Source: Saxidomus purpurata
Lineage: Eukaryota > Mollusca > Bivalvia > Venerida > Veneridae
Assembly (NCBI GenBank): GCA_022818135.1
Contig: JAFMSR010000019.1
Location: forward strand, 31,113,679 to 31,177,678
DNA length: 64,000 nt
Reading direction: 5' to 3'
Positions 63,975 to 64,000 of this stretch are shown here, piece by piece. The position numbers were made by a program, and so were the translations under genes. Each line of letters begins with the position of its first letter. Position 1 is the stretch's first letter. The notes under the pieces were generated by a model. It was not told where the DNA came from. It did no database searches and saw only the letters and a program-made list of their open reading frames with translations.

Positions 63975-64000
63975 CATTTCGGACTTGAAAAGATACACAA
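63975..64000 (-). CDS. Possible further VWDE-like exon at the right edge
   Basis: On the minus strand the last 26 bases can be read CVSFQVRN and end at a donor-like ATG/gtactt, leaving a single G that would join the AT of exon 63668-63871 to give Asp in frame (RN-D-SCEDIQPY). The donor is weak and the piece is cut by the window edge. Confidence 0.35.

Overview
The window is AT-rich eukaryotic DNA with small GT-AG exons, long introns and many short interspersed repeats. Protein content and repeat types (tRNA-headed SINEs with a tail ending in a gcgttaaac-type motif, small TA-flanked foldback DNA elements) suggest a mollusc, most likely a bivalve. This is inferred from recognition; no database was searched.

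Five protein-coding genes can be supported, all on the minus strand. From left to right: (1) a cathepsin L-type cysteine protease, 5' end complete with TATA box and leader intron, 3' end cut off by the left edge (295-6015); (2) an intronless GT11 alpha-1,2-fucosyltransferase, 401 aa (14881-16086); (3) a TEX30-like alpha/beta hydrolase with six exons carrying coding sequence and a lysine-rich tail (18894-22832); (4) a pentameric ligand-gated ion channel that lacks the Cys-loop cysteines and has a very short M3-M4 loop (27069-33696); (5) a large type I membrane protein resembling VWDE, with a VWD domain, an EGF-like domain, a transmembrane segment and a cytoplasmic tail, in at least 23 exons and running off the right edge (45639-63871 or beyond). 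Exons were assembled by eye from splice sites. In every gene the splice phases close without a frame break; in gene 5 the 23 exons sum to 3629 coding bases, which is exactly 2 + 1209 codons.

The rest is intergenic or intronic DNA dense in repeats. It holds at least ten tRNA-derived SINE copies from several families, four copies of a roughly 186-bp TA/CAGT foldback MITE plus a related 175-bp element, a dead mariner transposon (52172-53216) inside an intron of gene 5, several perfect or near-perfect hairpins of 19-60 nt arms, minisatellites with 19-, 30-, 40-, 52- and about 147-bp units, and a 21-base G run.

The genes show no pathway link to one another; this looks like ordinary animal gene order. 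The most interesting items are the Cys-loop-less channel with its proline/threonine-rich N-terminus, the two 18-nt micro-exons and three furin-like sites of the VWDE-like gene, and the split start codon of the TEX30-like gene.
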